Assembly: GCF_002943525.1 (NCBI RefSeq)
Contig: NZ_CP025394.1
Span: 4,650,001 to 4,714,000, forward strand
DNA length: 64,000 nt
Source of the DNA: Kitasatospora sp. MMS16-BH015
GTDB lineage: Bacteria; Actinomycetota; Actinomycetes; Streptomycetales; Streptomycetaceae
Direction: 5' to 3'
This document shows, one piece after another, positions 25,644 to 34,828 of the stretch. The notes beneath the pieces were generated by a model. The model was not told the origin of the DNA and made no database searches. It was given only the letters and a program-made list of their open reading frames with translations. The stretch's first letter is position 1. Every line of letters starts with the position of its first letter. The position numbers and the translations under genes were made by a program.

Positions 25644-25689
25644 ACGCGGCCGGGCTTCGAACGCGGCCGGGCTTCGAACGCGGCCGGGC
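25644..25689. repeat. 17-bp tandem repeat, 2.7 units
   Basis: ACGCGGCCGGGCTTCGA occurs at 25644-25660 and 25661-25677, and its first 12 bases again at 25678-25689. The array merges into the terminator stem at 25684-25721. Confidence 0.75.
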
Positions 25690-25721
25690 CGGCCGGGTGA
25701 CGTTGCACCCGGCCGGCCCGG
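25684..25721. terminator. 16-bp perfect hairpin between convergent genes
   Basis: CCGGGCCGGCCGGGTG (25684-25699) pairs perfectly with 25706-25721 around a 6-nt loop. It lies between the convergent amidase and DUF5302 genes and can end both transcripts. Confidence 0.8.
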
Positions 25722-25742
25722 TCCCTCGGCTGCGGCGGAGCC

Positions 25743-25961
25743 TCAGCCGCCGCTCTTGCGGCGGAAGTTGCGCTTGGCACCGGCGGCCGCGTGGGTGCCG
25801 TGGATCTTGGAATCGCCCCCCGCGCCACCGGCGGCGTCCTTGTGGCCGCCCTGCTTGCGGGCCAGCGCGGCCAGGAACTTGGCCTTCTGGTCGTCCTGTT
25901 CCCCGCCGCCGGCGGCCGACCCGCCCTCGTTCTCCTCGGGTACGACTGCTTCGCTGCTCAT
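25743..25961 (-). CDS. DUF5302 family protein
   Basis: A 72-residue hydrophilic, largely disordered protein. It has the DUF5302 pattern: KAKFLAALARKQ in the middle, then DSKIHGTH, and a FRRKSGG tail. ATG 25961 is chosen because GAGGAGG lies five nt upstream. A longer in-frame start at 26000 ignores this site. Function unknown; the family is common in streptomycetes. Confidence 0.88.
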   Translation of the reverse strand: MSSEAVVPEENEGGSAAGGGEQDDQKAKFLAALARKQGGHKDAAGGAGGDSKIHGTHAAAGAKRNFRRKSGG

Positions 25962-26032
25962 ACGGACCTCCTCGGCGGTAGGGGCCCGAATGGCCCCCAC
26001 CCCACCTTCCCACGCCGGGGCGGCCCGTCAGG

Positions 26033-26137
26033 TCACCGGCGCCCGTCGCGGTAGTTCGGGCCGCCGATCAGGGCCAGCAGGGTCAGGGTCGGGAAGCCGA
26101 TCGCGGCGATGACCAGCACGAAGAACTGCCACACCAT
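26033..26137 (-). CDS. Possible 34-residue single-span membrane peptide
   Basis: From ATG 26137 the peptide is MVWQFFVLVIAAIGFPTLTL followed by LALIGGPNYRDGRR: one hydrophobic helix and a basic tail. A GAGG lies about 6 nt upstream. A longer frame to 26251 exists, but its N-terminus looks non-coding. Short length makes this tentative; conservation would decide it. Confidence 0.4.
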   Translation of the reverse strand: MVWQFFVLVIAAIGFPTLTLLALIGGPNYRDGRR

Positions 26138-26301
26138 CAGGGCCTCGCAGGGTGCGCGGAGGGATCTTGGTGCCTCCGACGCTAGACGGGCCCGCGGGGG
26201 CCCGCCACCGGAGGCGGGTCGAGAACCGGACGCGGGGAGGGGGCGAGCCAAAGCCGTGCACGGGTCTGGGCCAGGCCGGTGCGGGGCCGCACACTGGCGG
26301 G

Positions 26302-27123
26302 ATGCAGGTACAGCTCGCGGGCGAACCGCAGAAGCCGGGCAGGACGAGCGAGGACTACGCCGCGGCCTCCCCGGAGGCGTTGGTGCTGCTGGACGGGTCG
26401 AGCACGCCGGACGACCTGGAGTCGGGCTGTCGGCACGGCACCGCCTGGTACGTCCGCAGACTGGGCGCCCACCTGCTGGCCCGGCTGACCGACCGGGCCG
26501 ACCGCTCGATCGCGGAGTGCCTGGCGGACGCCATCGTCGAGACGGCCGCGCTGCACGGCGGCCGCTGCGACCTCGGCCACCCCGGCACCCCGGCCGCGAC
26601 GGTGGTCGCGGCCAGGCTGCACGGGAGCGCGCTGGAGTACCTGGTGCTCGGCGACTCGATGCTGGTGCTCCAGTACCGGGACGAGTCCGTCCGGCCGATC
26701 GGCGACAACCAGCGCTTCGCGGCCGGGGACGAGCTGCGCCGGCAGGTCTGGGCGACGGTGCCCGGCTCGGCGGAGCGGGCCGAGCTGCACCGGCGGTACA
26801 CCCTGGCCGTCCGCGCGGCCCGCAACACCGGCCGGGGCCCGTGGATCGCCGCCGCCACCCCGAGGGCGGCCCCGCACGCCGAGACCGGCTTCGCCCGGCT
26901 CGACGAGCTGCGCGCGGTGGCCGCCCTCACCGACGGCGCGGCCCGCTGGACGGACCGGTTCGGCCTGGGCAGCTGGTCCGACGCCCTCCACCTGCTCGCC
27001 GAGGCGGGCCCGGCCGCCCTGATCGGCCAGGTCCGGGCCGCCGAACGGACCGACCCGCACTGCGAGCGCTGGCCGCGCGGCAAGGCCCACGACGACGCGG
27101 CGGCGCTCTACGCACTGATCTGA
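26302..27123 (+). CDS. PP2C-like (PPM) phosphatase-fold protein
   Basis: A 273-residue protein with the PPM-phosphatase layout: an N-terminal VLLDGSS (DG metal site), LEYLVLGDSMLV (GDS), AALTDGAARWTD (TDG) and a C-terminal KAHDDAAALY (D-D metal site). The acidic residues needed for two-metal catalysis are therefore mostly present, but the domain is more divergent than SpoIIE-type enzymes. It is cytosolic, with no transmembrane segment. A CACACT lies 7 nt before ATG 26302, so it may be leaderless. The target is unknown. Confidence 0.75.
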   Translation: MQVQLAGEPQKPGRTSEDYAAASPEALVLLDGSSTPDDLESGCRHGTAWYVRRLGAHLLARLTDRADRSIAECLADAIVETAALHGGRCDLGHPGTPAATVVAARLHGSALEYLVLGDSMLVLQYRDESVRPIGDNQRFAAGDELRRQVWATVPGSAERAELHRRYTLAVRAARNTGRGPWIAAATPRAAPHAETGFARLDELRAVAALTDGAARWTDRFGLGSWSDALHLLAEAGPAALIGQVRAAERTDPHCERWPRGKAHDDAAALYALI

Positions 27124-27140
27124 GCGCACCCGTCAGGGCG

Positions 27141-28037
27141 TCAGGCCAGGGTGCCGAGCAGGGTCAGGTCCTCCGGGGTGAGGCTGAGCGAGGCGGCGGC
27201 CACGTTCTCCGCCAGGTGGGCGGGGTCGCCGGTGCCGGGGATGGCCAGCACGTGCGGGCCGTGCTGGAGGGTCCAGGCGAGCCGCACCTGGGCCGGGGTG
27301 GCGCCGTGGGCGGCGGCCACGGCGGTCACAGCCTGCTCCTCGGCCGGGGCGGCCGCCACCCCGCCCTCGCGGCGCGGGCCGGCGATCGCGTAGAACGGCA
27401 CGAAGGCGATGCCCTGCTCGCCGCAGGCGCGCAGCACGGCGTCGTCGGCCCCGCCGTCCAGGTGGAACTTGTTCTGCACGCACACCACCGGGGCGATGGC
27501 CTGCGCCTCGGCCAGGTGGGCGGTGCTGACGTTGGAGACGCCCAGGTGCCGGATCAGCCCGGCCTCCCGGAGCTCGGCGAGCGCGCCGAAGTGCTCGGCG
27601 ATCGAGGTCATCGAGGGCTGCCGCCGCAGGTTCACCACGTCCAGGTGGTCGCGGCCGAGCTGGCGCAGGTTCTCCTCGACCTGCCCGCGCAGCTGCTCCG
27701 GCGTGGCCAGGTACCAGGTCCCGTCCGGCCCGCGCCCGGGCCCGACCTTGGTGACCACCACCAGGTCCTCCCGGTACGGGTTGAGCGCGCTGTTGATCAG
27801 CTCGTTGGCCGAGCGCAGCCAGGAGAAGTAGAACGAGGCCGTGTCGATGTGGTTGACCCCCAGCTCCACCGCGCGCCGCAGCACCCGGATCGAGGTCTCC
27901 CGATCCCGCGGCGTCCCCTGGTCGAAGGCGGCCGTCCCGGTCAGCCGCATCGCCCCGAAGCCCATCCGGTTCACCGTCAGATCCCCCAGCTGCCAAGTCC
28001 CGGCGGCCGAGGCGTCGATGATGGTGGTGTTCTGCAA
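27141..28037 (-). CDS. Aldo/keto reductase
   Basis: A 298-residue (beta/alpha)8 oxidoreductase using NADPH. The tetrad is partly visible: Asp65 and Tyr70 in HIDTASFYFS, Lys97 in VVVTKVG. The fourth residue, usually His, lies in a DVVNLRR segment without His. C-terminal AIPGTGDPAHLAENV is the NADP-phosphate-binding loop. TTG 28037 is preferred because AGGGGG lies 8 nt upstream and the N-terminus then matches the family. An ATG at 28094 is the alternative. Substrate unknown. Confidence 0.86.
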   Translation of the reverse strand: MQNTTIIDASAAGTWQLGDLTVNRMGFGAMRLTGTAAFDQGTPRDRETSIRVLRRAVELGVNHIDTASFYFSWLRSANELINSALNPYREDLVVVTKVGPGRGPDGTWYLATPEQLRGQVEENLRQLGRDHLDVVNLRRQPSMTSIAEHFGALAELREAGLIRHLGVSNVSTAHLAEAQAIAPVVCVQNKFHLDGGADDAVLRACGEQGIAFVPFYAIAGPRREGGVAAAPAEEQAVTAVAAAHGATPAQVRLAWTLQHGPHVLAIPGTGDPAHLAENVAAASLSLTPEDLTLLGTLA

Positions 28038-28204
28038 GTCCGTGTCCCCCTGCTCTTCCGCCCCCGTCCCTCGGGCGCGGAGCTCAGGCATCATGACCCC
28101 CGCCCACCGGCCCCGCCAAGCCCTCCCGACCGCCGTGAACCTCACACCCCCACCGGGAACCCCACCGGCCCCAGGACCGTTCGACTTGGTGAGAATGACG
28201 ACTC

Positions 28205-28978
28205 GTGACCGACTGGAAGCCGTACCTCGCCGCCCCCGCCCTGCCTCCCACCCCCGCGCTGCTGGCCGAGCTCGGCGCGGCCCTCCGCTCGCCGGATCCG
28301 GTGCTCCGGGACGAGCAGGCGTTCACGCTCCTCGCCCGGTGGGTCCCGGAGTCGCCGGAGGCGTGGCTGCGTCCGCTGGGTGACGAGCTGGCCGATCGCC
28401 TCACGGACCGGGAGATCCAGGCCCGTTCCTTCGCCGCGCTGGTGCTGGCTCGGCTGGTGCGGCGCGGGATGTACGAGGAGCGGTGGCTGACGGCCTTCCG
28501 GCGCTGGTACCCGGCGGAGGGCGATCTGCGCGGCCACGACCCGGAGTTGGGCTGGCTGCACGCGGTGGCCCACGGCGCCGATCTGCTGGGGGAGTTCGGC
28601 CGGTGCGCGCGGGTGGCGCCCACCGCCATGCTGGAGCTGGCGGCGGCGCGGCTGCTGGCGCCGACGGCGCACGTCTTCGACGCGATGGAGGACGACCGGC
28701 TGGGGGCCGCGATCGCCATGACGCTGACCCGGGGCGAGTTGACGGCGGAGGAGTCGGTGGCCTGGCTGGCGCCGATCGAGGCGGACTTCCTGGCGGGGGA
28801 GCCCGGGCCGGTGCCCGCGTACGCCTCGAACGCGATGCGGACCTTGCGGGTGGTGTACCTGTCGGCCGACCTCGGGGTCCGGCCGGCCGGGGCGGCGGCG
28901 GTCGGGGTGCGGCATCCGGCGGCGGTGAAGACGGGGGTCGCCGGGGTGCTGCGGCGGTGTGCGCCGTACTTGGGCTGA
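28205..28978 (+). CDS. DUF2785 domain protein
   Basis: A 257-residue all-helical soluble protein. The family signature GWLHAVAHGADLLGEF is clear, with FTLLARWV and RSFAALVLARLV before it. DUF2785 proteins have no established activity; the conserved His-x3-His-x-Ala-Asp could bind a metal. GTG 28205 is the start. It converges with the SARP gene, leaving only 5 bp between stop codons and no terminator. Confidence 0.9.
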   Translation: MTDWKPYLAAPALPPTPALLAELGAALRSPDPVLRDEQAFTLLARWVPESPEAWLRPLGDELADRLTDREIQARSFAALVLARLVRRGMYEERWLTAFRRWYPAEGDLRGHDPELGWLHAVAHGADLLGEFGRCARVAPTAMLELAAARLLAPTAHVFDAMEDDRLGAAIAMTLTRGELTAEESVAWLAPIEADFLAGEPGPVPAYASNAMRTLRVVYLSADLGVRPAGAAAVGVRHPAAVKTGVAGVLRRCAPYLG

Positions 28979-28983
28979 GGCGC

Positions 28984-30810
28984 TCAGGCCGGGGTGGTCT
29001 GTTCGCGGGCGAAGGCGCCCAGGAGGCGGGGGAGTTCGTACCAGAGGGCGTGGGCGGTGACCTCGTGGTCGGGTGGGGTGATGATGCCCGCGTCCATCAG
29101 GCGTTCGAGTTCGGCGCGGGCGGTGTCGGGGGCGTCGCCGAGGGCGGCGGCGGCCTGGGTGAGGGAGAAGCCGTCGGCCGGCAGGGTGCAGAGCAGGCGG
29201 AGCGAGCGGCGGCGGGCGGCGGGCAGTTCGCGCCAACATCGGCCGAGGTACGGGCGGACGGCGAGGTCGCCGGCCGAGAGCTCGTCGAGGACCCGGGTGC
29301 CGTCCTCCAGACGGGTCGCGTACTCGCCCAGCGGGAGGTGCCGCAGCACGGCCAGCTTCTGCCCGCAGACCCGCAGGGCCAGCGGCAGCCGCCCGACCGC
29401 CTCGATGATCCGCTCGGCGGCCCTCGGGTCGCCCGCGATCCGGTCGGGGCCGATGATCCGGCCGAGCAGCCGGGAGGCGTCCGCGGCGGGCAGCGGGCCG
29501 AGGCTCCAGCGGCGGGCGTCGGGCAGGCCGGCCAGCTGGCCGCGGGAGGTGACCAGGACGGCGCTGCGGCCGCCGGCCGGCAGCAGCGGCCGCACCTGGG
29601 CCTCGCCCGGCGCGTCGTCCAGCACCAGCAGCACCCGGTGGTGCTCCAACCAGGCCCGGTGGCCGGCGGTGCAGTCGCTGCCGGAGCCGGCCCGGTAGGG
29701 CGCCCGGCCGTTCGGCGGGGTGCGGCCGGCCGCCTGGGCGAGTTCGGCGAGGACGGTGCGCAGCGGCCGGGCCCGCCCCTGGTCGTCCCGCAGCCGTACC
29801 AGGACGCGGCCGTCGGGGTACCGGTCGGCCAGCCGGTGGGCGAGGTGTACGGCGGTGGCCGTCTTGCCGACCCCGGCCGGGCCGGTCAGCACCACCAGCC
29901 GGGGCTGGGCGGGGCCGGCCTCCGGGTCCAACGAGCGCTGTAGGAAGTCGAGTTCCTCCGAGCGGCCGGTGAACTCCGCCTGGTCGGGCGGCAGTCGGTG
30001 GGCGGCGGCCACGGGTGCGGGGGCGGTGGGCGGCGCGGCGGGGGCGCCGGCCAGGACGGAGCCGTACTGGGCGGCCAGCGCCGGGCTGGGGGCCAGGCCG
30101 AAGTCGGCCGCCAGGTAGAGCCGGAACTGCTCGTACGCGGCCAGTGCCTCGGTCTGGCGGCCGAGTTGGGAGAGCGCTCGCATCTGGACGGCGCGCAGCC
30201 GCTCGCGCTCCGGGTGCCGTTCGACCAGATCGCCGACCGTCTCGGCCACCCGCGCGGGGTGCCCGAGGCTCAACTCGGTCTCCGCCCAGTCCTCGTAGAC
30301 CGGCGCGTACCGCTGGGCCAGGCGTTCGGCCTCCTCGGCCACGGCCTGGGAGTCGTGCAGCTCGGCGAGCGGCGGCCCCTGCCAGAGGTCGAGGGCCTCG
30401 CGCAGCAGCCGGGCCACCGCGGCGGGGCTGTCGTGCTCGGCCGCCGCCCGGGCGGCCCGGATCAGGTGGTGGAAGCGGAGTAGGTCGCACTCCTGCTCGG
30501 TGAGGTCAAGCTGGTAGCCGCTGCTGTGCAGGCTGATCCGGTCGGTCAGCCCGGCCTCGGTGAGCAGGTGGCGCAGGGTGGAGACGTACACCTGGAGGTT
30601 CTTGCGGGCCGTCCGGGGCGGCGAGCCCTCCCAGAGCGCCTCGATCAGGGCGGGCACGGTGACCGGGGAGTTGGCGTGGCAGAGCAGCATCGCGAGCACC
30701 AGGCGCTGCTTCATCGGCCCCAGCGGTGACTCGCCACGGGCCGTCCGCAGGCTGAGCGGGCCGAGCACGGTGAGCCGGGCGATGGCTTCGCCCGGTCGGC
30801 GAGGTGTCAT
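28984..30810 (-). CDS. SARP-family activator with NB-ARC domain (peptide cluster)
   Basis: A 608-residue pathway-type activator. Order: OmpR-like winged helix (about 10-100, RTARKNLQVYVSTLRHLL is the recognition region), bacterial transcriptional activation domain (about 105-250, ending FRLYLAADFGLAPSPALA), then an NB-ARC ATPase (about 275-560) with Walker A GPAGVGKTA and Walker B VLLVLDDA. Its ATG overlaps the stop codon of the glycosyltransferase gene by four bases, so the two are translationally coupled. SARPs bind direct repeats in 11-bp phase; such repeats stand before the peptide gene at the head of this cluster. It most likely activates the cluster. Confidence 0.92.
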   Translation of the reverse strand: MTPRRPGEAIARLTVLGPLSLRTARGESPLGPMKQRLVLAMLLCHANSPVTVPALIEALWEGSPPRTARKNLQVYVSTLRHLLTEAGLTDRISLHSSGYQLDLTEQECDLLRFHHLIRAARAAAEHDSPAAVARLLREALDLWQGPPLAELHDSQAVAEEAERLAQRYAPVYEDWAETELSLGHPARVAETVGDLVERHPERERLRAVQMRALSQLGRQTEALAAYEQFRLYLAADFGLAPSPALAAQYGSVLAGAPAAPPTAPAPVAAAHRLPPDQAEFTGRSEELDFLQRSLDPEAGPAQPRLVVLTGPAGVGKTATAVHLAHRLADRYPDGRVLVRLRDDQGRARPLRTVLAELAQAAGRTPPNGRAPYRAGSGSDCTAGHRAWLEHHRVLLVLDDAPGEAQVRPLLPAGGRSAVLVTSRGQLAGLPDARRWSLGPLPAADASRLLGRIIGPDRIAGDPRAAERIIEAVGRLPLALRVCGQKLAVLRHLPLGEYATRLEDGTRVLDELSAGDLAVRPYLGRCWRELPAARRRSLRLLCTLPADGFSLTQAAAALGDAPDTARAELERLMDAGIITPPDHEVTAHALWYELPRLLGAFAREQTTPA

Positions 30811-31964
30811 CGGGCGATCTTCTCGACGAAATCCGCTGCCTGAAAAGCACTTTGACGATCCGTCATGCTGCGTCCCAGTGAGTCGATCCGCGCCCGGACG
30901 GACGGGTCCGTGGCGGCGGCGCGGAGCAGCTCGGCCGGGCCCCCGGGGGAGTCCGGGGAGTCGGGGGAGTCGGGCAGCAGGTGGGCGATCCCGGCGCGCA
31001 GGCAGGCCGCGGCCAGCAGGAGTTGTTCGCCGCCGGTGGGGGCGACCAGCAGCGGGCGGCGGTGCAGCAGGGCGCCGAGCACGGGGGCGGTGGTGGCGTT
31101 GGTCAGCACCAGTTCGGCCCGGTCGAGCAGCGGGCCCATCCAGGGCTTGCGCACCGCGTGCAGGTCGCGGTGGCTGGGGTCGGTGGCCAGGTCGGGGGTG
31201 CGGCCCAGCTCGACCACGGCCTGCCAGGGCGTCCCGGTGAACAGCCTGGCCAGCCAGGACCAGAGGCTGGGGTGGTCGAAGGTGCGGCCGAGGTGCACGT
31301 AGACCACCGGCTTGCCGCTGCGGGCCAGCCGTTCGTCCAGCGCAGCCAACTCCCCCTCCGGGGCGGTCGGTTCCCACCAGCAGGGGCCGATCTGGTGCAC
31401 CCCCTCCGGCAGTACGGCGCCGGGGAACTCCAGTGCGGCGGCGCCGCGCAGCAGGAAGCCGTCGCCGAGCAGGGCCCGCCGGGCGGCGGCCTCGTCCTGT
31501 GCGGCGAGGCCGAGGTCCGCGCGCAACTTCCGGTACCGGTCGGCCATCTCGTCCTGCCGCCACTCGCGGGTGCTGCGCTGCGGCGGCTCGCCCTCGCCGC
31601 CGCTCGCGTACGGCCACAGGTGGGTGGCCAGCCCGAGCACCGCCACCGGCAGGCCGAGCGTCTCGGCGGCGGGCAGTGCGCCCTGGCAGAGCACGGAGGT
31701 GAGCAGCGCGTCGGCGCCGGTGGCCCGGGCCGCCTCGCGCACGGCCCGGTACTGGGCCTCGCCCTCGCGGTACCAGCGGATGGCGTCGAACCCCTCGTCC
31801 GCGCCGATCGGACGGAATTCCAGCCCGGCGGCCTCGGCGACGCCGGCCGCACCTGGCCGCCCTGCGACGGTCACCTGATGGCCGCGGCGGCGGAGCTCCC
31901 GGCCCACGGCCAAGGCGGGGAAGAGAAAGCCCGGGTCGCTCATCGGGGCCAGCAGGATGCGCAC
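30807..31964 (-). CDS. GT1-family (MGT-type) glycosyltransferase
   Basis: A 385-residue GT-B fold enzyme. The N-terminal acceptor domain starts RILLAPMSDPGFLFPALAVG. The C-terminal donor domain has VYVHLGRTFD, then LVLTNATTAPVLGALLHRRP and APTGGEQLLLAA, which correspond to the nucleotide-sugar loop of macrolide-type glycosyltransferases. Near the end is a small repeat, PDSPDSPDSPGG. The start is a GTG with AAGGAGG six nt upstream. It is coupled to the SARP gene and follows the exporter gene, so its acceptor is plausibly the radical-SAM-modified peptide. The sugar is unknown, and no sugar-biosynthesis gene is nearby. Confidence 0.85.
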   Translation of the reverse strand: MRILLAPMSDPGFLFPALAVGRELRRRGHQVTVAGRPGAAGVAEAAGLEFRPIGADEGFDAIRWYREGEAQYRAVREAARATGADALLTSVLCQGALPAAETLGLPVAVLGLATHLWPYASGGEGEPPQRSTREWRQDEMADRYRKLRADLGLAAQDEAAARRALLGDGFLLRGAAALEFPGAVLPEGVHQIGPCWWEPTAPEGELAALDERLARSGKPVVYVHLGRTFDHPSLWSWLARLFTGTPWQAVVELGRTPDLATDPSHRDLHAVRKPWMGPLLDRAELVLTNATTAPVLGALLHRRPLLVAPTGGEQLLLAAACLRAGIAHLLPDSPDSPDSPGGPAELLRAAATDPSVRARIDSLGRSMTDRQSAFQAADFVEKIAR

Positions 31965-32193
31965 CGTCTGCCTCCTTCGGTCGGCGGGGGACGATCGGCG
32001 GGGTACCGTCGGTACGGTGAGCGCTCAGTGGGGGGAGCCCGGCGGGGGAGCTCGGTGCGGGCCGGCCGAGTGTGTTCGGAACGTGCTCAACCTGCAAGCG
32101 AAGAGGCCGAGTTGTGGAACCCCCCGGGTGCCATTGAACGGCGACCGGAGTGTTCCGACAAGCCCTCGCGCAGGCCGTCGTCGGAGCCCTCGC

Positions 32194-33489
32194 TCAGGCT
32201 CCGGTCTCGACTGCGCTGTCCGGGCGCAATGCTGACGATGCGTCATCATCGGCGTCCTGCTGATCGCTCGGCTCTGCCGAGACGGATGCCAGGGTGCGGT
32301 CGCGCAGCAGGGGGCCGGCCGTCAGCAGCGTGGTCACCAGGCAGGCGAGGGTCATGGCGAGCCAGGCGCTGCGCACCCCGTACCCCTGGAGCACGGCGCC
32401 GATGGCGATCGGTCCGAGTGCGGGCAGGCCGCGCAGCAGCAGGCCCTGGGCGCCGATCACCCGGCCCATCAGGTCGCGGGGCGTCAGCACCAGGATCGCG
32501 CGCTGCACCACGATGCTGCACGGCGGGCCCAGCAGGCCGACGGCGACCAGGACGAGGCCGGTCACCCAGGGGCCCGGCACGGTGATCAGTACGGCGAACC
32601 CGGCGGACCACACGAAGCCCACCAGGACCAGGAGTTGGCCGGGGGAGAGCAGTCTGGTGATCCTGGTCGCGGCGAGGGCGCCGAGCACGGAGCCCACGCC
32701 GAGCCCGGCCGTCACGGCACCGATCGAGGTGCCGCTCGCGCCGGCCTGCCGCAGCGAGACCACCAGGGGGAGGGTGAGGCCGGTGCCGATCACGTTGAAG
32801 GTCGCCGCGAAGAGCAGCGCGCGCAGCAGCGAACGCTGGCCGAGCATCCACTTCACGCCCGCCAGGGCGGACTCCCGGCCGTCGGCCCCGGTGCGGGCGG
32901 CCGGCTGCCGGTACGGCAGTCGCAGGCGGCCGACCAGCAGGACGGAGGCGAGGAAGGAGGCCGAGTCGGCGAGGAAGGGCAGCATCGACCACTGCACGAA
33001 GAGCCAGCCGCCGAGGAAGGGGCCGAGCAGCCCGGTGGTGGCGGTGGAGAGCTGGATCTTGCCCAGCGCCTCGGGCAGGTCGGCCTCCGCCACCACGTCC
33101 CGCAGGGCGATGCTGCTGGCCGGTCCGAACACCGAGCCGGCCACGCCCTGGACGGCGGCGACCACCAGCAGCTGCGGGTAGCCCAGCACGCCGAAGGCCT
33201 GGGCCAGCGGGATGCTGCCCAGGGCCAGGCAGCGGACCAGGTCGGCGCCGATCATCAGCCGCTTCACGTCGAAGCGGTCGACCAGCGCCCCGCCCGGCAG
33301 CCGGGTCACCAGGCCGAGCAGCAGCAGGCAGGTGGCCAGGGCGCCGGCCTCGGTGGTGCTGGCCCCGAGCGAGAGCACCAGCAGCGGGAAGGCCAGCTGG
33401 GACACCGAGGAGCCGAGCATCGAGAGCGTGAAGCCCGACCAGTAGCTGCGGAACTCCCCGGAGCGGCGTAGCAGTGCGCCGTCGGCCAT
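32194..33489 (-). CDS. MFS exporter of the peptide cluster
   Basis: A 431-residue MFS protein of the EntS/macrolide-efflux type with about 12 membrane spans. It begins MADGALLRRSGEFRSYWSGF and includes LPGGALVDRFDVKRLM, the loop 2-3 motif. The C-terminal tail is acidic. Two in-frame ATGs exist; the one at 33489 is favoured since AGGGGAG lies 7 nt upstream. It lies 103 bp after the radical SAM gene on the same strand, so it probably exports the mature product. A 229-bp gap then separates it from the glycosyltransferase. Confidence 0.9.
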   Translation of the reverse strand: MADGALLRRSGEFRSYWSGFTLSMLGSSVSQLAFPLLVLSLGASTTEAGALATCLLLLGLVTRLPGGALVDRFDVKRLMIGADLVRCLALGSIPLAQAFGVLGYPQLLVVAAVQGVAGSVFGPASSIALRDVVAEADLPEALGKIQLSTATTGLLGPFLGGWLFVQWSMLPFLADSASFLASVLLVGRLRLPYRQPAARTGADGRESALAGVKWMLGQRSLLRALLFAATFNVIGTGLTLPLVVSLRQAGASGTSIGAVTAGLGVGSVLGALAATRITRLLSPGQLLVLVGFVWSAGFAVLITVPGPWVTGLVLVAVGLLGPPCSIVVQRAILVLTPRDLMGRVIGAQGLLLRGLPALGPIAIGAVLQGYGVRSAWLAMTLACLVTTLLTAGPLLRDRTLASVSAEPSDQQDADDDASSALRPDSAVETGA

Positions 33490-33592
33490 GGCCATCTCCC
33501 CTTCCAGCCAGGAGGTCGAGGGTCGGGATCGTGGGGTTCTCCGGGCCCGTGGGATGAGTCGGGCCTGGCGAACCCGGCGGATCCGGTGGGGT

Positions 33593-34789
33593 TCAGAGCC
33601 GCCCGGTGGCGTACAGGTGGTCGAGCAGGATGCCGTCCAGCCGGTCCTGGAAGGCGGCCCGGACGGCGGCCTCCTCCTCGTGCCGGTAGAGGTCCTGGCA
33701 GGTGACCCAGCGCTCGGCGGTGACCTCCTCGGGCAGGTAGCCCTCGGTGATGGTGCCGACCTCCCACCCCGGGTGGCCCGCGGTCTCCCAGCAACTCGAC
33801 AGCACGCCGTCGGCGTTGACCGTCGCGCCGTACCGGCCGTCGGTGAACGAGCAGGTGGGGCAGGGCTTGGCGGGGCCGGGCGCGGACACCTGGAAGCCCA
33901 GGTCGAGGGCGCGCAGGTACCAGTCGGCGAACTCCGCGGCCAGATCGGCCTGGTGGTCCAGGCGGTTGGCGTAGCCGACCCCGACATCGCCGACCCGGGC
34001 GAAGCTGAGGGTGGCCTGGGAGGGGTCGAGCCGGGCGGCCAACTGCTCGACCAGCGAGGGCATTCCGGCCTGGTTGTGGTGCGAGACGTTGACCCGCAGG
34101 ATCCAGCGCAGCTCGGGGGCGGCGGCCATGGCCCGGGCCACGTTGCGGGTGATCTGCTCGAAGGTGCCGCCGCCGGAGCGCTGCACCCGGATGCCGTCGT
34201 GCCGCTGCTGGTCGCCGTCGAAGGTCACCTGGATCCGGGTGAGGCCGGACCGGTGCAGGTCCTTGGCGATCAGCGGGGTCAACAGGGTGGCGTTGGAGAT
34301 CATCAGCGCGTCGACCGGGCCCAACTCGGCTGCTCTGCCGAGCAGTTCGCGGCAGCCGCGCGGGTTGAGCAGCGGCTCGCCGCCGAACAGCGTGACGGCC
34401 AGCTTGTGCAGGTCGGCCTCGGCCATCCGGATCCGGGTGAAGTCCAGCACCTTGGTGATGGTCTCCGAGGTGAGCCGGGAGTGCTTGATCCGGGGCGGGC
34501 GGTGGCCGCCCTTCTCGTCCTGGCCGGTGTTCTGGAAGCAGTAGCCGCAGCCCAGGTTGCAGTCGGTGGAGGTCAGTACGGTCAACGCGTAGGCGTCGTA
34601 CGGGCGGACCTCGTACAGCCCGGCCTCCCGCAGGTACCGCTCGGCGGGTTCGGTCAGGGTGCCCTCGGGGGTGACCTGCGCGGGACGGACCCGGGCCCGC
34701 CCGCTGCCGCCCAGGAACCACCAGCCGCTCTCGGCTCGGATCAGACGGGGAGTGACGGTGGGGCCGGGCTTGGGACGGGTGAGCGGCAC
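33593..34789 (-). CDS. Radical SAM peptide maturase with SPASM/twitch-like C-terminus
   Basis: A 398-residue radical SAM protein. The [4Fe-4S]-SAM motif C-x3-C-x2-C is Cys77, Cys81, Cys84 (CNLGCGYC), and LFGGEPLLNP follows as the SAM-contacting GGE motif. The C-terminal part carries CPTC, a further Cys in VLSSCWE and one in WVTC. That is fewer than a full seven-Cys SPASM domain, so a twitch-type auxiliary cluster is possible. About 70 residues precede the radical SAM core and could hold a leader-recognition fold, but I cannot confirm this. The enzyme sits 82 bp downstream of a 47-residue peptide gene and should install a C-S or C-C crosslink in it. Confidence 0.9.
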   Translation of the reverse strand: MPLTRPKPGPTVTPRLIRAESGWWFLGGSGRARVRPAQVTPEGTLTEPAERYLREAGLYEVRPYDAYALTVLTSTDCNLGCGYCFQNTGQDEKGGHRPPRIKHSRLTSETITKVLDFTRIRMAEADLHKLAVTLFGGEPLLNPRGCRELLGRAAELGPVDALMISNATLLTPLIAKDLHRSGLTRIQVTFDGDQQRHDGIRVQRSGGGTFEQITRNVARAMAAAPELRWILRVNVSHHNQAGMPSLVEQLAARLDPSQATLSFARVGDVGVGYANRLDHQADLAAEFADWYLRALDLGFQVSAPGPAKPCPTCSFTDGRYGATVNADGVLSSCWETAGHPGWEVGTITEGYLPEEVTAERWVTCQDLYRHEEEAAVRAAFQDRLDGILLDHLYATGRL

Positions 34790-34828
34790 GGGGGTCTCCC
34801 GGGGGTGGAGGGTGAGCCGACGAGGGAC

